NCBI RefSeq assembly: GCF_000455605.1
Contig: NC_017025.1
Location: forward strand, 2,418,001-2,482,000
Direction: 5' to 3'
Origin: Flavobacterium indicum GPTSA100-9 = DSM 17447
GTDB taxonomy: Bacteria; Bacteroidota; Bacteroidia; Flavobacteriales; Flavobacteriaceae
DNA: 64,000 bases
Shown here: one piece after another, positions 1-9,010 of the stretch
Position numbering within the stretch: position 1 is the stretch's first letter
How the letters are laid out: each line of letters starts with the position of its first letter
Notes under the pieces: generated by a model
Database searches by the model: none
Seen by the model: only the letters and a program-made list of their open reading frames with translations
Told to the model about the DNA's origin: nothing
Translations under genes and position numbers: made by a program

Positions 1-1100
1 TTTGGAAATATTTTGCTAATATATTTATTAATTAATGTATTGCTATGCATGATAAAACCCGACATTTTAACTGGTTCAGCACCAATGGAACTTTTAATTT
101 CTAAAGCTGTTCTTCCAAAAATAATTTTATGAAAACCGTGCTCAATACCAAATTCGGTCATGTTGTATAACATATTCAAATACAACATTTTTTCTTTTTG
201 AACTTTATCATTATATCCTAAAAAGTACGTCTCTAAAACATCGCCATTTAATAAAACTGAATGAAACCCGACTAATTCTTCATGTATAAAATACCCAAAT
301 AATTTAAATCGGTGACCGCATTGTTTTTTAAAAACTGAAAAATGCTGTTGGTCTAGGAAAAAAGTATTAAAAGGCGCATTTTTTGCTACATAATAGTATA
401 AATCGTAAATCCTCTTTTCATTTTGAATTACCTCATCTAGCATTAATTCTTTTACTACAACACCATCAAATTTTTTTCTAGCTCTTTTGTATTGATCTCT
501 ATATTTTTTTGAAAAAGCCCCGATATAATCTTCTTTGGATTTCCAAGTATGAGGAATTGAAAATATCATATTAGGCTGGGTATTGAACTCATAAACTGAA
601 GCAAAATGATTCTTTTTCAATTCAACAGAACAGTGTTCATAAAAATCTTTAAAAGAAACAATATGAATTTTGATGCCTTTATTTTTAAAATAACCTTTAA
701 TAGCATCTGCCGATTGTAATAAAATTTCACTTATACTAGCAAAATCAATTTCTTTAGAAAAAGCATACCCGTTTTGCCCTGTAATCATATTATTTCCTAA
801 AAAAAGTACATGAGAAGCAAAATTCTTAAAAACAAAATTTCGAATCATGGTTTTAAAGCATTTATCCCGTTCTCCAAAAGATTCCAATTTATTTAAATCC
901 AAATATTGAGCTAATGCAACACCTATTAACGCTGTAGAATCAAAAATTCCAATATAAAAACATTCCATATTTGTGGGTGCTGAATTTTCTAACACTTTCA
1001 AATAAGGGGTTTGTAAAAAATGATTGGTATGAGCCACTTCATCCCAATTGGACGGCAGCTCCACAGTTTTTGAAAAGATTTTAAATGATAGGTTTTCCAA
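1..1100 (-). CDS. GNAT-like acyltransferase, 3' end cut by window
   Basis: The minus strand is open from a TTG codon at 1098-1100 to the left edge, about 366 residues without a stop, so the C-terminus is missing. The protein begins MENLSFKIFSKTVELPSNWD. It carries a C-terminal stretch FGRTALEIKSSIGAEP that resembles the acetyl-CoA-binding half of GNAT/FemAB-like proteins annotated as peptidogalycan biosynthesis or N-acetyltransferase in Flavobacteria. The start is a TTG with no ATG upstream in frame; the first internal ATG (968) would remove about 44 residues. It lies just downstream of the terminator of the next gene. Substrate unknown. Confidence 0.6.
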   Translation of the reverse strand, partial: MENLSFKIFSKTVELPSNWDEVAHTNHFLQTPYLKVLENSAPTNMECFYIGIFDSTALIGVALAQYLDLNKLESFGERDKCFKTMIRNFVFKNFASHVLFLGNNMITGQNGYAFSKEIDFASISEILLQSADAIKGYFKNKGIKIHIVSFKDFYEHCSVELKKNHFASVYEFNTQPNMIFSIPHTWKSKEDYIGAFSKKYRDQYKRARKKFDGVVVKELMLDEVIQNEKRIYDLYYYVAKNAPFNTFFLDQQHFSVFKKQCGHRFKLFGYFIHEELVGFHSVLLNGDVLETYFLGYNDKVQKEKMLYLNMLYNMTEFGIEHGFHKIIFGRTALEIKSSIGAEPVKMSGFIMHSNTLINKYISKIFP

Positions 1101-1102
1101 GA

Positions 1103-1134
1103 TAAAAAAAATCGTCCCACAAATGTAGGACGAA
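1103..1134 (-). terminator. Intrinsic terminator after the DUF1761 gene
   Basis: Read on the minus strand, TCGTCC and GGACGA form a 6-bp stem around a 10-nt loop, followed directly by a run of eight T. It ends the DUF1761 transcript before the acyltransferase gene. Confidence 0.7.
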
Positions 1135-1155
1135 AGTATTATAATAAAATGTTAA

Positions 1156-1635
1156 TTATTTCCAACCACAAATTATAGCTCCCATTATAGTCAACGAAAC
1201 AATCCAATAACCAGAAGTTACTAAAATATATTTCCATGATTTTTGTTCGAACAAACCATTAATGGCAGTTACAGGTAATACAAAAAATAATCCGGTCATA
1301 CATCCATGCAATGCACCATGTTTAAATGAACGAAAAGCGTCTTCTTTACCTTTCATAAACTCAATTAAAGAGGCGTTTGTTTCATCACCACCTACTAATT
1401 GAATTGCTCCAATTTGGTGAATAACCATCATTGGAACTACCATAAATGAAAGCAATAAGGAAAACACTAAGGTTAACCCGAAAATTTTAAGCATGTTCCC
1501 TTTTTGTGCTTTTTCTTCAGTCATTCCAGTCTCATTCATCCAAATTGTACCGAACACTTTTGGATTGTACCAAATGAAACCTACTAAAAAAGTTGACAGT
1601 GCAGCTACTAAGCATGCGATTGGATTAATTGGCAT
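1156..1635 (-). CDS. DUF1761 domain membrane protein
   Basis: The 159-residue protein starts MPINPIACLVAALSTFLVGF and contains WYNPKVFGTIWMNETGM, the typical N-terminal signature of DUF1761. About four hydrophobic segments are visible (roughly residues 5-23, 48-72, 112-128 and 136-155), so it is an inner-membrane protein. Its length is usual for the family. No biochemical role is established. It lies 53 nt downstream of the HMA-domain gene and ends in an intrinsic terminator, so it may be the last gene of that transcript. Confidence 0.85.
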   Translation of the reverse strand: MPINPIACLVAALSTFLVGFIWYNPKVFGTIWMNETGMTEEKAQKGNMLKIFGLTLVFSLLLSFMVVPMMVIHQIGAIQLVGGDETNASLIEFMKGKEDAFRSFKHGALHGCMTGLFFVLPVTAINGLFEQKSWKYILVTSGYWIVSLTIMGAIICGWK

Positions 1636-1688
1636 AGTTGTTAATTTAATTGGTTAGTATACCAAATATACTAAAAAGATTAATACAA

Positions 1689-2072
1689 TTAATGTGTTTC
1701 TTGAGTACGGTATTGACAACATCCGTGAATAGCCCCGTATTGCTCATCCGTTGCCTTCACTCCTGCTGTGTCATGTCCAACTTTAGCTATCGCTTTTTGT
1801 ACATCTAAAACAGAACACTTTGATTCATCTATGATTAAATGAATATCTTGATGATCTGCATTCCAAATTGCTGATTTTACTCCTTTAACAGAATAAGCGG
1901 CTTTTTCAATACGTTTTTTACACATATCACAATTTCCATTGACTTCAAACTCAACTTTTTTGTTCTTGTTTGGCTTTTGCTGAGTAACTTGAACTTCATC
2001 TTTTTTTAATTCTTGTGCTTGAATAGTAAGTGTACTACAAGCTACTACTAATGCTAAAATTATTTTTTTCAT
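1689..2072 (-). CDS. Secreted HMA-domain metal-binding protein
   Basis: An N-terminal signal peptide (MKKIILALVVACSTLTIQAQ) precedes a heavy-metal-associated domain with the motif GNCDMCKKRIEKAAYSVKGV, in which CxxC binds Cu+ or a similar soft metal. The C-terminal end adds a second cysteine pair (GCCQY). I chose the ATG at 2070-2072 over one 27 nt upstream (2099) because the signal peptide starts there and AGAGAAG sits just before it. It lies directly downstream of the TonB receptor, so the two probably work together in periplasmic metal handling. Confidence 0.85.
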   Translation of the reverse strand: MKKIILALVVACSTLTIQAQELKKDEVQVTQQKPNKNKKVEFEVNGNCDMCKKRIEKAAYSVKGVKSAIWNADHQDIHLIIDESKCSVLDVQKAIAKVGHDTAGVKATDEQYGAIHGCCQYRTQETH

Positions 2073-2121
2073 ATTCTTCTCTTTTATATTATTTTTCAAC
2101 TTTCAACTTTCGACTTAAAAA

Positions 2122-4356
2122 TTATTTAATCTTAAATCTTAATCCGGCATAAAACATTCTTCCAAAAACCGGACCATAGATCATGGTACTATCAAAATAG
2201 GCATTAAACGGATTATCTGAAGCAATTATGGCATTGTTTTGCCTAAAATTACCCAAATTTTCACCACCTACATACATTTCAAACACACTAGAAAAAGTTC
2301 TTGTTACTTGTGCATTAAACATCTCATAAGGTTTTGTATAATCACCCAATTGATAATTTATTGGATTACTTTTCGTGTTTGGTAATCGTTGTTCGCCAAT
2401 CCAATTAAATGTAGCATCAAATTTCCATTGTTGTCCCTTTTCTTTAATATGCGTTTCATAAGCAACATTAGCAAAAAATCGGTGTTTGGCTTGCAATGGT
2501 TTTTCGAGTAATCCCTTTTGAAAATCGGTTTTTACATCTAAATATTTATACGCTGTTCTAATGTCTAAATGGGTTAAAATATTAAAATTTAACTCTGCTT
2601 GAAAAGACGCGGCATAACTTTTACCATTTAAATTAGAAAAAGTAACTTGCTGAGGGTTTTCTAAATCGACCACTACTTGGTTTTGAAAATCGGTTTTATA
2701 ATAATCCAAAACCAATTCATGTTGTCTTCCAAATAAATTAAATTTTTGGTTTAAACTTAATCCATAATTCCATGCTATTTCAGGATTTAAACCATACAAT
2801 TTACCTCCAGCATCTTGAATAATAATTTCACGTGAGCTAGCTAATAAATTTATGTTCTCAGCAAAAATATTTGCTGCACGTTTACCCCTACCTGCCGACA
2901 CACGTATTGTTGTTCTTTCAAATGGAATATATTTTAAATGTGCTCTAGGCGTAAAAAAAGTACCTAAACGGTTGTGATTGTCTACACGAGCACCTAATAC
3001 AAAACTCAAATTGTTTAAATTATCATAAGAATATTCGAAAAAAGCACCAACAGAATTATCAATTCGGTCGTAATTACGAGTAAAATTGACAACCACATTT
3101 TCTTCAAATTTATCGTACGTAAAATTAACTCCCGTAATGAATTTATTTTTAGTATTATTTAGGATTGAATTAAACAATAAGTTAGAAAAATAACTTTTAT
3201 GTTTGATTTCATGCAATTTCGTTCCAAATAAACTATTTTGTTTGTTGTATTGAAAGGCTTGTTGAAATCCAATACTTTGAAAAGGCATATCGGGAAAAAC
3301 ATAACCAATTTTGTTTGATAATTCTAATTTTTCAGTATCAACTTGACTTCCCCATAATCCTGAAGGATTAGTTCTTGAAAAACCGACTTGACCTCCTGTT
3401 TTTTCATCTTTGAAATACTTGATATTAAAAAAACTAACCAATCCTTTTTCAGCATCATTATACTGCCAACGGTTCAATAAATTAATTTGTTTTCCTTGTG
3501 GATTATCCATAAAACCATCTTGATTCATATCATTTACTTGGTTTCTTGTATTCCCATGTAGCAAAACTAAAGAACTCAATTTTTCAGAAAATTTGGTTTT
3601 AAAATGGGTGTTTAGCTCATACCTACCGTCATTAGAAGCATAGGCATTAGTATAAAACGGCACTTCTTTTATAGGCTTGAGTAACTCATAATTAATTTGG
3701 CCAGAAATGCTTTCGTAGCCATTCGTTACACTCCCCGCTCCTTTTGTAATTTGAATACTTTCTACCCAAGTTCCAGGAATAAAGTTTAATCCGGTTGCTT
3801 GTAACGCACCTCTAATTGCCGGAATATTTTCTTCCGACATTAAAATATAAGGACTGGTTAATCCTAACATTTTAATTTGTTTGTTACCTGTTACTGCATC
3901 GGAAAAATTGACATCAATAGAAGGATTGGTTTCAAAACTTTCAGACAAATTACAACAAGCAGCTTTTTGAAGTTCTTTTTGGGATAAATTAATCGTATTT
4001 GTTACTGCTTTAACACTACGATTCATGGCTTTTTGCTCTTTTTTTACTACAACAGCTTCAATTTCTTTTTCAGATGAAACCTGTTCGACAACTAAAACAA
4101 AATCTTGAGCGCAATTTTGCTTTACTTCCATTTTTTTATATCCGTTTGCCTCAATTATCAAATGGACATCGGTGTTGGCTTGAATCAAACTAAAGTTTCC
4201 ACTTTCGTCCGTATAAAACGAATTATTTTGTTCGATGACACTTATTTTAGCATTCGAAATGGGTTGATTATTGGCGTTAACAATCTTACCCGTTATACTT
4301 GATTGTGCAATTGTTACCAATGGTAACAGTAATGCAATTAAAATTCTATAAAACAT
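2122..4356 (-). CDS. TonB-dependent receptor, probable metal uptake
   Basis: The 744-residue outer-membrane receptor has a signal peptide (to about residue 18), a carboxypeptidase-regulatory-like beta-sandwich (about 19-90), a plug domain (about 115-225) and a C-terminal beta-barrel ending in an aromatic strand (GRMFYAGLRFKIK). An unusual double cysteine, AACCNLSESFE, lies at the start of the plug. This cysteine pair, with an HMA protein downstream and a CC-rich protein upstream, points to a metal or metallophore (copper-type) cargo; that part is inference. It forms an operon with 1689-2072 and 4430-4855. Confidence 0.8.
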   Translation of the reverse strand: MFYRILIALLLPLVTIAQSSITGKIVNANNQPISNAKISVIEQNNSFYTDESGNFSLIQANTDVHLIIEANGYKKMEVKQNCAQDFVLVVEQVSSEKEIEAVVVKKEQKAMNRSVKAVTNTINLSQKELQKAACCNLSESFETNPSIDVNFSDAVTGNKQIKMLGLTSPYILMSEENIPAIRGALQATGLNFIPGTWVESIQITKGAGSVTNGYESISGQINYELLKPIKEVPFYTNAYASNDGRYELNTHFKTKFSEKLSSLVLLHGNTRNQVNDMNQDGFMDNPQGKQINLLNRWQYNDAEKGLVSFFNIKYFKDEKTGGQVGFSRTNPSGLWGSQVDTEKLELSNKIGYVFPDMPFQSIGFQQAFQYNKQNSLFGTKLHEIKHKSYFSNLLFNSILNNTKNKFITGVNFTYDKFEENVVVNFTRNYDRIDNSVGAFFEYSYDNLNNLSFVLGARVDNHNRLGTFFTPRAHLKYIPFERTTIRVSAGRGKRAANIFAENINLLASSREIIIQDAGGKLYGLNPEIAWNYGLSLNQKFNLFGRQHELVLDYYKTDFQNQVVVDLENPQQVTFSNLNGKSYAASFQAELNFNILTHLDIRTAYKYLDVKTDFQKGLLEKPLQAKHRFFANVAYETHIKEKGQQWKFDATFNWIGEQRLPNTKSNPINYQLGDYTKPYEMFNAQVTRTFSSVFEMYVGGENLGNFRQNNAIIASDNPFNAYFDSTMIYGPVFGRMFYAGLRFKIK

Positions 4357-4429
4357 AAAAATCAGTTACTAGTAATACAATATCCTTCGGATTTTAAACT
4401 TAAAAATCCAACTGTAAAAAAAGTACTGA

Positions 4430-4855
4430 TTAAGCGTAGAAAATGTATTGAGAATAGAGTTTATAGAGCGGTGGTGCGTTTGCATCACAGTAATAATCTG
4501 TAACTTGTTCTTGTGTAGTTTTTACTTCCTCTGTTTTAAAAACTGGTAAAACTACATCAAAAATTACAGCTTGAAATTTAAAATCGAAATGATTAAAAAT
4601 AGTATAATCAATTTTCTTTTCAACTTTAATTTCTTGATTTGAACAACACCCTGAATCTTCTTTTTGATCCTCTTCCGTAATTTGAGGGGAACAACAAGAA
4701 TCTTCTTCTGTAGAATCAATTAGTGAATTTTCTTGATAAACTAAAGATATATAGGAAATTTCATTATGACAAAAATGCAATACAAGACTAGCACTACTAT
4801 TCACAATTAAAATGAAAAGCGCTAAAAAAATACTTATTTGCTTTTTGAAATTCAT
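4430..4855 (-). CDS. HYC_CC_PP family protein
   Basis: The 141-residue protein has an N-terminal hydrophobic segment (about 8-28), then FHLH-like LHFCHNE, two double-cysteine motifs (SCCSP, GCCSN) and the C-terminal NAPPLYKLYSQYIFY. This order of HYC, CC, CC and PP motifs defines a Bacteroidota-specific family known as HYC_CC_PP. The family is repeatedly found next to TonB receptors and HMA-domain proteins, as here. The motifs suggest metal chelation at the envelope, but the function is not established. Confidence 0.8.
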   Translation of the reverse strand: MNFKKQISIFLALFILIVNSSASLVLHFCHNEISYISLVYQENSLIDSTEEDSCCSPQITEEDQKEDSGCCSNQEIKVEKKIDYTIFNHFDFKFQAVIFDVVLPVFKTEEVKTTQEQVTDYYCDANAPPLYKLYSQYIFYA

Positions 4856-4897
4856 TGTACAAATGTATAAAATATTTTTATTAAAAAATGTTATGAA

Positions 4898-6253
4898 TTA
4901 AATTTCAAATACTTGACCTAACATTGGAATGGTTATATTATAACTATATTTCTCTTGAATCTTGGTTCTTAAAGCATCTAAAGCTAAATTTTCACCATGA
5001 ATTAAAAATACTTTTTGAGGTGTATTGGTCAAATCCGACATCCAATGCAATAAATCAATTTGATCGCCATGCGCCGATAAACCCTCTATTGAAACTATAT
5101 TGGCTTCAACATTAAAATAGTTACCATGCATTTTAATTTCTTTTTCACCTTCTAAAAGTTTTCTACCTCGTGTACCTTCAGCTTGATACCCCACTAATAC
5201 AACCGTGTTTTCTGGTTTTGAAATATATCTTTCTAAATAAGCCAAAACCCTACCACCTGTAATCATACCACTCGCTGCGATTACAACCTTAGGTCTTTCT
5301 TCATAAATCGCTTCAATAGTATCTTCAAAACTAGTAATAAGGGTAAACATTTCACACATCTCTATACTTTCATTAGGAGTTAATTTATGCCATTTTAAAT
5401 TAGCCCTAAACACATCTAACACACTAATACCCATTGGGGTATCAATTATATATTTTATATCAGGAATTCGATTTTGTTTTTTTAATTGCCATAATAAATA
5501 CATAACCGTTTGTACACGTTCTACAGCAAAACTTGGAATGATTACATTCCCATTTCGTTCATACGTATTATTTATTATTGTTTCTAAAAGCAATAAAGTA
5601 TCTTCTTGCGGATGAATTCTATTTCCATAGGTACTTTCTAAAAAAATATAATCTGCTGCTTTTGGTTTTTCAGGTTGAAACATTAATACATCGTCATCTT
5701 GCCCTATATCTCCTGAAAACACTAAGGTTTTATTTTCAATATGTAATTCAATAGAACAAGCGCCTAAAATATGTCCAGCATAAAAGAATTTAAACCAAAC
5801 ATTATCCTCTATTTTAATTTCAAGATCTTTATCAACAACTCTAAAAAGAGGCAGTACTTTTTCTACATCTTCTACTGTATAAAGTGGCGTTGCCGGATTG
5901 TGCTTTGAAAAATTTTCTTTATTCGCTCTTTCTGCTTCCTCTTCCTGAATTTTGGCACTATCCTCTAAGATTAGTTTTGTAATTTCTTTCGTTGGATGTG
6001 TACAAAATATTTTTCCATTAAATCCATCTGCAACTAGCTTGGGTAACCATCCACAATGATCTAAATGTCCATGAGTTAGAAGTACAAAATCAATAGTACT
6101 TGGGGGTACAGCTAGCGGTTCTCGATTTAATTCTCTTAATATTTTTAAACCCTGAAACATTCCACAATCAATTAAAATTTTTAATCCTTGTGTTTCAACT
6201 AAAATTTTTGAACCTGTGACTGTGCTTGCTGCACCTAAAAAATGTATTTTCAT
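4898..6253 (-). CDS. MBL-fold/beta-CASP RNase-like hydrolase
   Basis: The 451-residue protein begins MKIHFLGAASTVTGSK and has the metallo-beta-lactamase motif HGHLDHCGWLP (about residues 62-72), a further zinc ligand in YAGHILGAC, FSGDIGQDDD, a central beta-CASP insertion and a C-terminal RNA-specificity (RMMBL) segment with LSAHGDQIDLLHW. These features place it among CPSF-73-like RNA-processing exonucleases/endonucleases of bacteria. Length is normal. Its stop is 8 nt downstream of the next gene's reading frame, which suggests co-transcription with the ATP-cone nuclease. Confidence 0.88.
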   Translation of the reverse strand: MKIHFLGAASTVTGSKILVETQGLKILIDCGMFQGLKILRELNREPLAVPPSTIDFVLLTHGHLDHCGWLPKLVADGFNGKIFCTHPTKEITKLILEDSAKIQEEEAERANKENFSKHNPATPLYTVEDVEKVLPLFRVVDKDLEIKIEDNVWFKFFYAGHILGACSIELHIENKTLVFSGDIGQDDDVLMFQPEKPKAADYIFLESTYGNRIHPQEDTLLLLETIINNTYERNGNVIIPSFAVERVQTVMYLLWQLKKQNRIPDIKYIIDTPMGISVLDVFRANLKWHKLTPNESIEMCEMFTLITSFEDTIEAIYEERPKVVIAASGMITGGRVLAYLERYISKPENTVVLVGYQAEGTRGRKLLEGEKEIKMHGNYFNVEANIVSIEGLSAHGDQIDLLHWMSDLTNTPQKVFLIHGENLALDALRTKIQEKYSYNITIPMLGQVFEI

Positions 6254-6261
6254 AACAACTA

Positions 6262-7083
6262 TTATAATTGATGAGCTTCCGCTAAAATTCTTCTAATTCT
6301 CGGTTTGCTAATTTCTAATTTTTCTAGCCAATCGTTTTGTTCTACTAACTCTTTAACTGTAATAATTTCAACAGCCAATAATTTTTCTTTTTCAACTTGT
6401 GTCAATGTGGTTAAACAAGTTACAGGATATAATTTCAATTTATCGATAAGTTCACGCAATCCATTTTTTTCTGGATAATCCCAACTTAATAATTCTAAAT
6501 TTGAACAGTTACCAAATTTTAAAGCATCTTCAGTGAATTTATTATTGGTAACAATCAAACAACTTTCAATTTGCCTTGTTTTACCAAACAATTGAAAATC
6601 TCTATTTTTTAAATCATTGAAACGAGACAAAATATACATAGGTATTTTCACATCCGATTTTGCATCATTACTAGAATGAAACTTACATTCGATCATTTTA
6701 ATTTTCTCGTCTTTCAACAACACAACATCTATTTCATGTGAAACACAAGTACCATTTAAAATAACATTTGTTGTAGTATCAAATCCAAGATATTCATGTA
6801 TTTTAGCTATATATTTTTCAAAATAAAATCCGGCAGGCCCTAATCCCAATAATGCCGTTCTTAAATTGTAGCGAGCGGCATGCACATTGGAACAATTTTT
6901 CTTTAACAGCTGATAAGCTAACTTGTAAATTTTTTTAGAAGAAATACCATCATACAATTGTGGCTCTATAATATTCAAAATTTCAGACACAACCACATCA
7001 TTAGCTCCTGATTTTTTTAAAGAACGCACCAATTTAGATTGATCATAGTCTACTATTTCGCCAGAAAATTTTGTAACTTTCAT
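6262..7083 (-). CDS. ATP-cone plus PD-(D/E)XK nuclease-like protein
   Basis: The N-terminal 85 residues (MKVTKFSGEIVDYDQSKLVR onward) form an ATP-cone, the nucleotide-sensing domain known from ribonucleotide reductases and NrdR. Residues about 105-190 resemble a restriction-endonuclease fold: EIDVVLL followed by IECKFH gives the D...ExK catalytic pattern. The C-terminal 60 residues look helical and could bind DNA. It lies 8 nt upstream of the beta-CASP gene. An ATP-regulated nuclease is a reasonable reading, but the substrate is unknown. Confidence 0.75.
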   Translation of the reverse strand: MKVTKFSGEIVDYDQSKLVRSLKKSGANDVVVSEILNIIEPQLYDGISSKKIYKLAYQLLKKNCSNVHAARYNLRTALLGLGPAGFYFEKYIAKIHEYLGFDTTTNVILNGTCVSHEIDVVLLKDEKIKMIECKFHSSNDAKSDVKIPMYILSRFNDLKNRDFQLFGKTRQIESCLIVTNNKFTEDALKFGNCSNLELLSWDYPEKNGLRELIDKLKLYPVTCLTTLTQVEKEKLLAVEIITVKELVEQNDWLEKLEISKPRIRRILAEAHQL

Positions 7084-7112
7084 GAAAAATTATTTTTATA
7101 AAGTTACGAAAT

Positions 7113-7556
7113 TTATTGTACTGTTTTTTGATAAAAAAAGGCAGGAATAAATAATATTAAAAACAAAGGCTGAATTAAAAATCTTCTAATATAAAAAAGA
7201 GTTAAATAATCCGGTTGTTTTGAAAAATGTAAAATAAAAAACATCGCAATTACCAAAACACAAAAAAAGAGTAACAACAAAAAAAGAGTTAGGTTTACAA
7301 TAGATTTTTGTTGAAATAAAGTTTTAATAATTAGAACGGTAAAAATACTATTTAATGTATAGCGAAAAAGCAATCCAAAAAACAATTGAATGGAATTAAA
7401 TTTAGGCAGTTTATGGTTTTGAAAATCATCTTTAAAAAATTCTAAAAAAGGATCATAAAACAATTCATTTTCAAAAGCTCGAATTAACACTAGCCCTAAA
7501 ACAAATAATAATACAAAAACTAATTGCTTTTTATTTTGCAGTAACTTTTGCCACAT
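7113..7556 (-). CDS. Exosortase F system-associated membrane protein
   Basis: This 147-residue protein has four hydrophobic segments (about 12-26, 58-82, 87-110 and 122-142) and the motif FYDPFLEFFK near the N-terminus. It overlaps the 3' end of the XrtF gene by 26 nt and matches the small integral membrane protein that always follows XrtF in Flavobacteria. Its role in the exosortase pathway is not known. Confidence 0.75.
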   Translation of the reverse strand: MWQKLLQNKKQLVFVLLFVLGLVLIRAFENELFYDPFLEFFKDDFQNHKLPKFNSIQLFFGLLFRYTLNSIFTVLIIKTLFQQKSIVNLTLFLLLLFFCVLVIAMFFILHFSKQPDYLTLFYIRRFLIQPLFLILFIPAFFYQKTVQ

Positions 7557-8106
7557 ATCCAGAAATTTTTGTTACCCATAAAATCCAAAGTAAAAACACT
7601 ATCCCATAAATCACAAGAGGAAAAACAATATTATGCAATACATGCTCGTATTGAGGAAAATGATATAAAGCTACGCTCAATAAAGCTATTCTGAAAAAAT
7701 TTAAAACATAAATCAAAATGGAACCCAAAAATATATATAAGAAGGTTTTTCCGAACGAAGTTGAAAAAGCAAAAATAAATGAAGCAAACAAAATAATAAC
7801 ACTAATAGCATTACATCCTTCAATTACCCTAGCAACATACTTGCCTTGATAAAGAATTTTATACGAAGGTTCAAATTCATGTTTTGAAATTTCACAATCT
7901 TTACCAAAGAACACCAAAGTTACTTTAGTTTGTTCTGCAACATTTTCAGTAATGTAATCTACTTCATTTTTCTCCATTTTAAATTCATTTAAAAACAACT
8001 TGTATAAAACAGTAAAAACTAAATAGAACACTAAAAACTTTAACAAAAAAACAAAAAAGGGTTTATGTTGTTTAATGATGTTTTTCAAAATAGTGATTTT
8101 TAACAA
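7531..8106 (-). CDS. xrtF: Exosortase family protein XrtF
   Basis: The 191-residue multi-pass membrane protein carries the exosortase catalytic triad in order: Cys in EGCNAISV, Arg in FFRIALLSVAL and His in LHNIVFPLVIYG. Exosortases are membrane cysteine proteases/transpeptidases that process proteins with a C-terminal anchor. The length and the overlapping downstream partner identify the F subtype of Bacteroidota. The start may be the ATG at 8106 or a little inside. It diverges from the GAF-domain gene. No target protein with an obvious exosortase anchor is visible in this window. Confidence 0.85.
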   Translation of the reverse strand: MLKITILKNIIKQHKPFFVFLLKFLVFYLVFTVLYKLFLNEFKMEKNEVDYITENVAEQTKVTLVFFGKDCEISKHEFEPSYKILYQGKYVARVIEGCNAISVIILFASFIFAFSTSFGKTFLYIFLGSILIYVLNFFRIALLSVALYHFPQYEHVLHNIVFPLVIYGIVFLLWILWVTKISGYVAKVTAK

Positions 8107-8136
8107 AAATATAATTTTTCTTAACTTTTTAAAATT

Positions 8137-8144
8137 TAATTTTG
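8137..8144 (+). promoter_or_regulatory. -7 element of the GAF gene
   Basis: TAATTTTG matches the Bacteroidota -7 consensus TAnnTTTG. It lies inside the longer ORF that begins at 8075 but just before the ATG at 8159, which supports the shorter start. Confidence 0.55.
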
Positions 8145-8158
8145 CAAAAAATAAATTT

Positions 8159-8611
8159 ATGAATTTTGAAAATTTAAAACCGCAAGTCGAAATTATTGTT
8201 CAAAGTCAATTAGAGAGAGACGAAAAATTAAAAAAAATATGCCAGTTATTATCTGATTCTGTAAGTTATTATGATTGGGTGGGTTATTACTTTGCCAATC
8301 ACGAAACTAAAACCTTGCATTTAGGCCCTTATGTTGGTGCCGCAACAGACCATACGGTTATCCCCTTTGGAAAAGGTATTTGTGGTCAGGTAGCTGAATC
8401 AAATGCAAATTTTGTTGTACCCGATGTTAAAGCACAAGACAACTACATTGCCTGTAGCATTACAGTAAAATCAGAAATTGTTGTACCTTTATTTGTTAAC
8501 GGTAAAAACATAGGACAAATTGATATTGACAGTCATGTAATAGATCCATTTACTACAGAAGACGAAAGATTCTTAGAATTTGTAAATGAACAAGTTGCAA
8601 CACTTTTTTAA
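8159..8611 (+). CDS. GAF-domain protein, free Met-(R)-sulfoxide reductase-like
   Basis: The 150-residue protein is a single GAF domain. It keeps the features of free methionine-(R)-sulfoxide reductases (fRMsr): SYYDWVGYYF, a cysteine in GKGICGQVAE, and the catalytic-region cysteine in NYIACSITVKSEIVVPLF. fRMsr reduces free Met-R-sulfoxide with thioredoxin. I chose the ATG at 8159 (MNFENLKPQVEII) rather than 8075, because a promoter element lies between them and the upstream part is low complexity. It is a single gene between xrtF and rpsO. Confidence 0.8.
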   Translation: MNFENLKPQVEIIVQSQLERDEKLKKICQLLSDSVSYYDWVGYYFANHETKTLHLGPYVGAATDHTVIPFGKGICGQVAESNANFVVPDVKAQDNYIACSITVKSEIVVPLFVNGKNIGQIDIDSHVIDPFTTEDERFLEFVNEQVATLF

Positions 8612-8629
8612 TCAATAAACAAGAAAAGG

Positions 8630-8659
8630 TTTGGTAATTAAAAAATAAAGTTACCTTTG
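8630..8659 (+). promoter_or_regulatory. rpsO promoter
   Basis: TTTG at 8630-8633 and TACCTTTG at 8652-8659 form a clear Bacteroidota promoter with an 18-nt spacer, about 55 nt before the rpsO start. Confidence 0.75.
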
Positions 8660-8713
8660 CACCCGTATTGAGAAACACTCAATTTACATAATAATTATTT
8701 AAGGAATATTAGC

Positions 8714-8983
8714 ATGTACTTATCAAAAGAGAAAAAAGCTGAAATTTTTGCAACTCATGGTGGAGCTGCAACTAACACAGGTTCAACAGAAGGACAAATC
8801 GCATTGTTTACTTTCAGAATCAACCACTTAACTGAGCACTTAAAAAGAAATCGTCATGATTACAACACTGAGCGTTCATTAGTGAAGTTGGTAGGAAAAA
8901 GAAGAAGTCAATTAGACTACTTAAAGAAAAAAGATATCAACAAATATCGTGAGATTCTGAAAACATTAAACATCAGAAAATAA
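8714..8983 (+). CDS. rpsO: 30S ribosomal protein S15
   Basis: The 89-residue protein has the normal S15 length and its hallmark sequences: GSTEGQIALFTFRINHLTEHLK, the RSLVKLVGKRRSQLDYLKKKD helix and a C-terminal YREILKTLNIRK. S15 is a primary 16S rRNA binder of the small subunit platform. It has its own promoter and terminator and lies upstream of pnp, the usual bacterial order in which S15 and polynucleotide phosphorylase are neighbours. Confidence 0.98.
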   Translation: MYLSKEKKAEIFATHGGAATNTGSTEGQIALFTFRINHLTEHLKRNRHDYNTERSLVKLVGKRRSQLDYLKKKDINKYREILKTLNIRK

Positions 8984-8986
8984 TTC

Positions 8987-9010
8987 AAGGGGGCTTTGTG
9001 CCCCTTTTTG
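8987..9010 (+). terminator. rpsO terminator
   Basis: AGGGGGC and GCCCCTT form a short GC-rich hairpin around TTTGT and run into a T tract, just after the rpsO stop. Confidence 0.8.
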
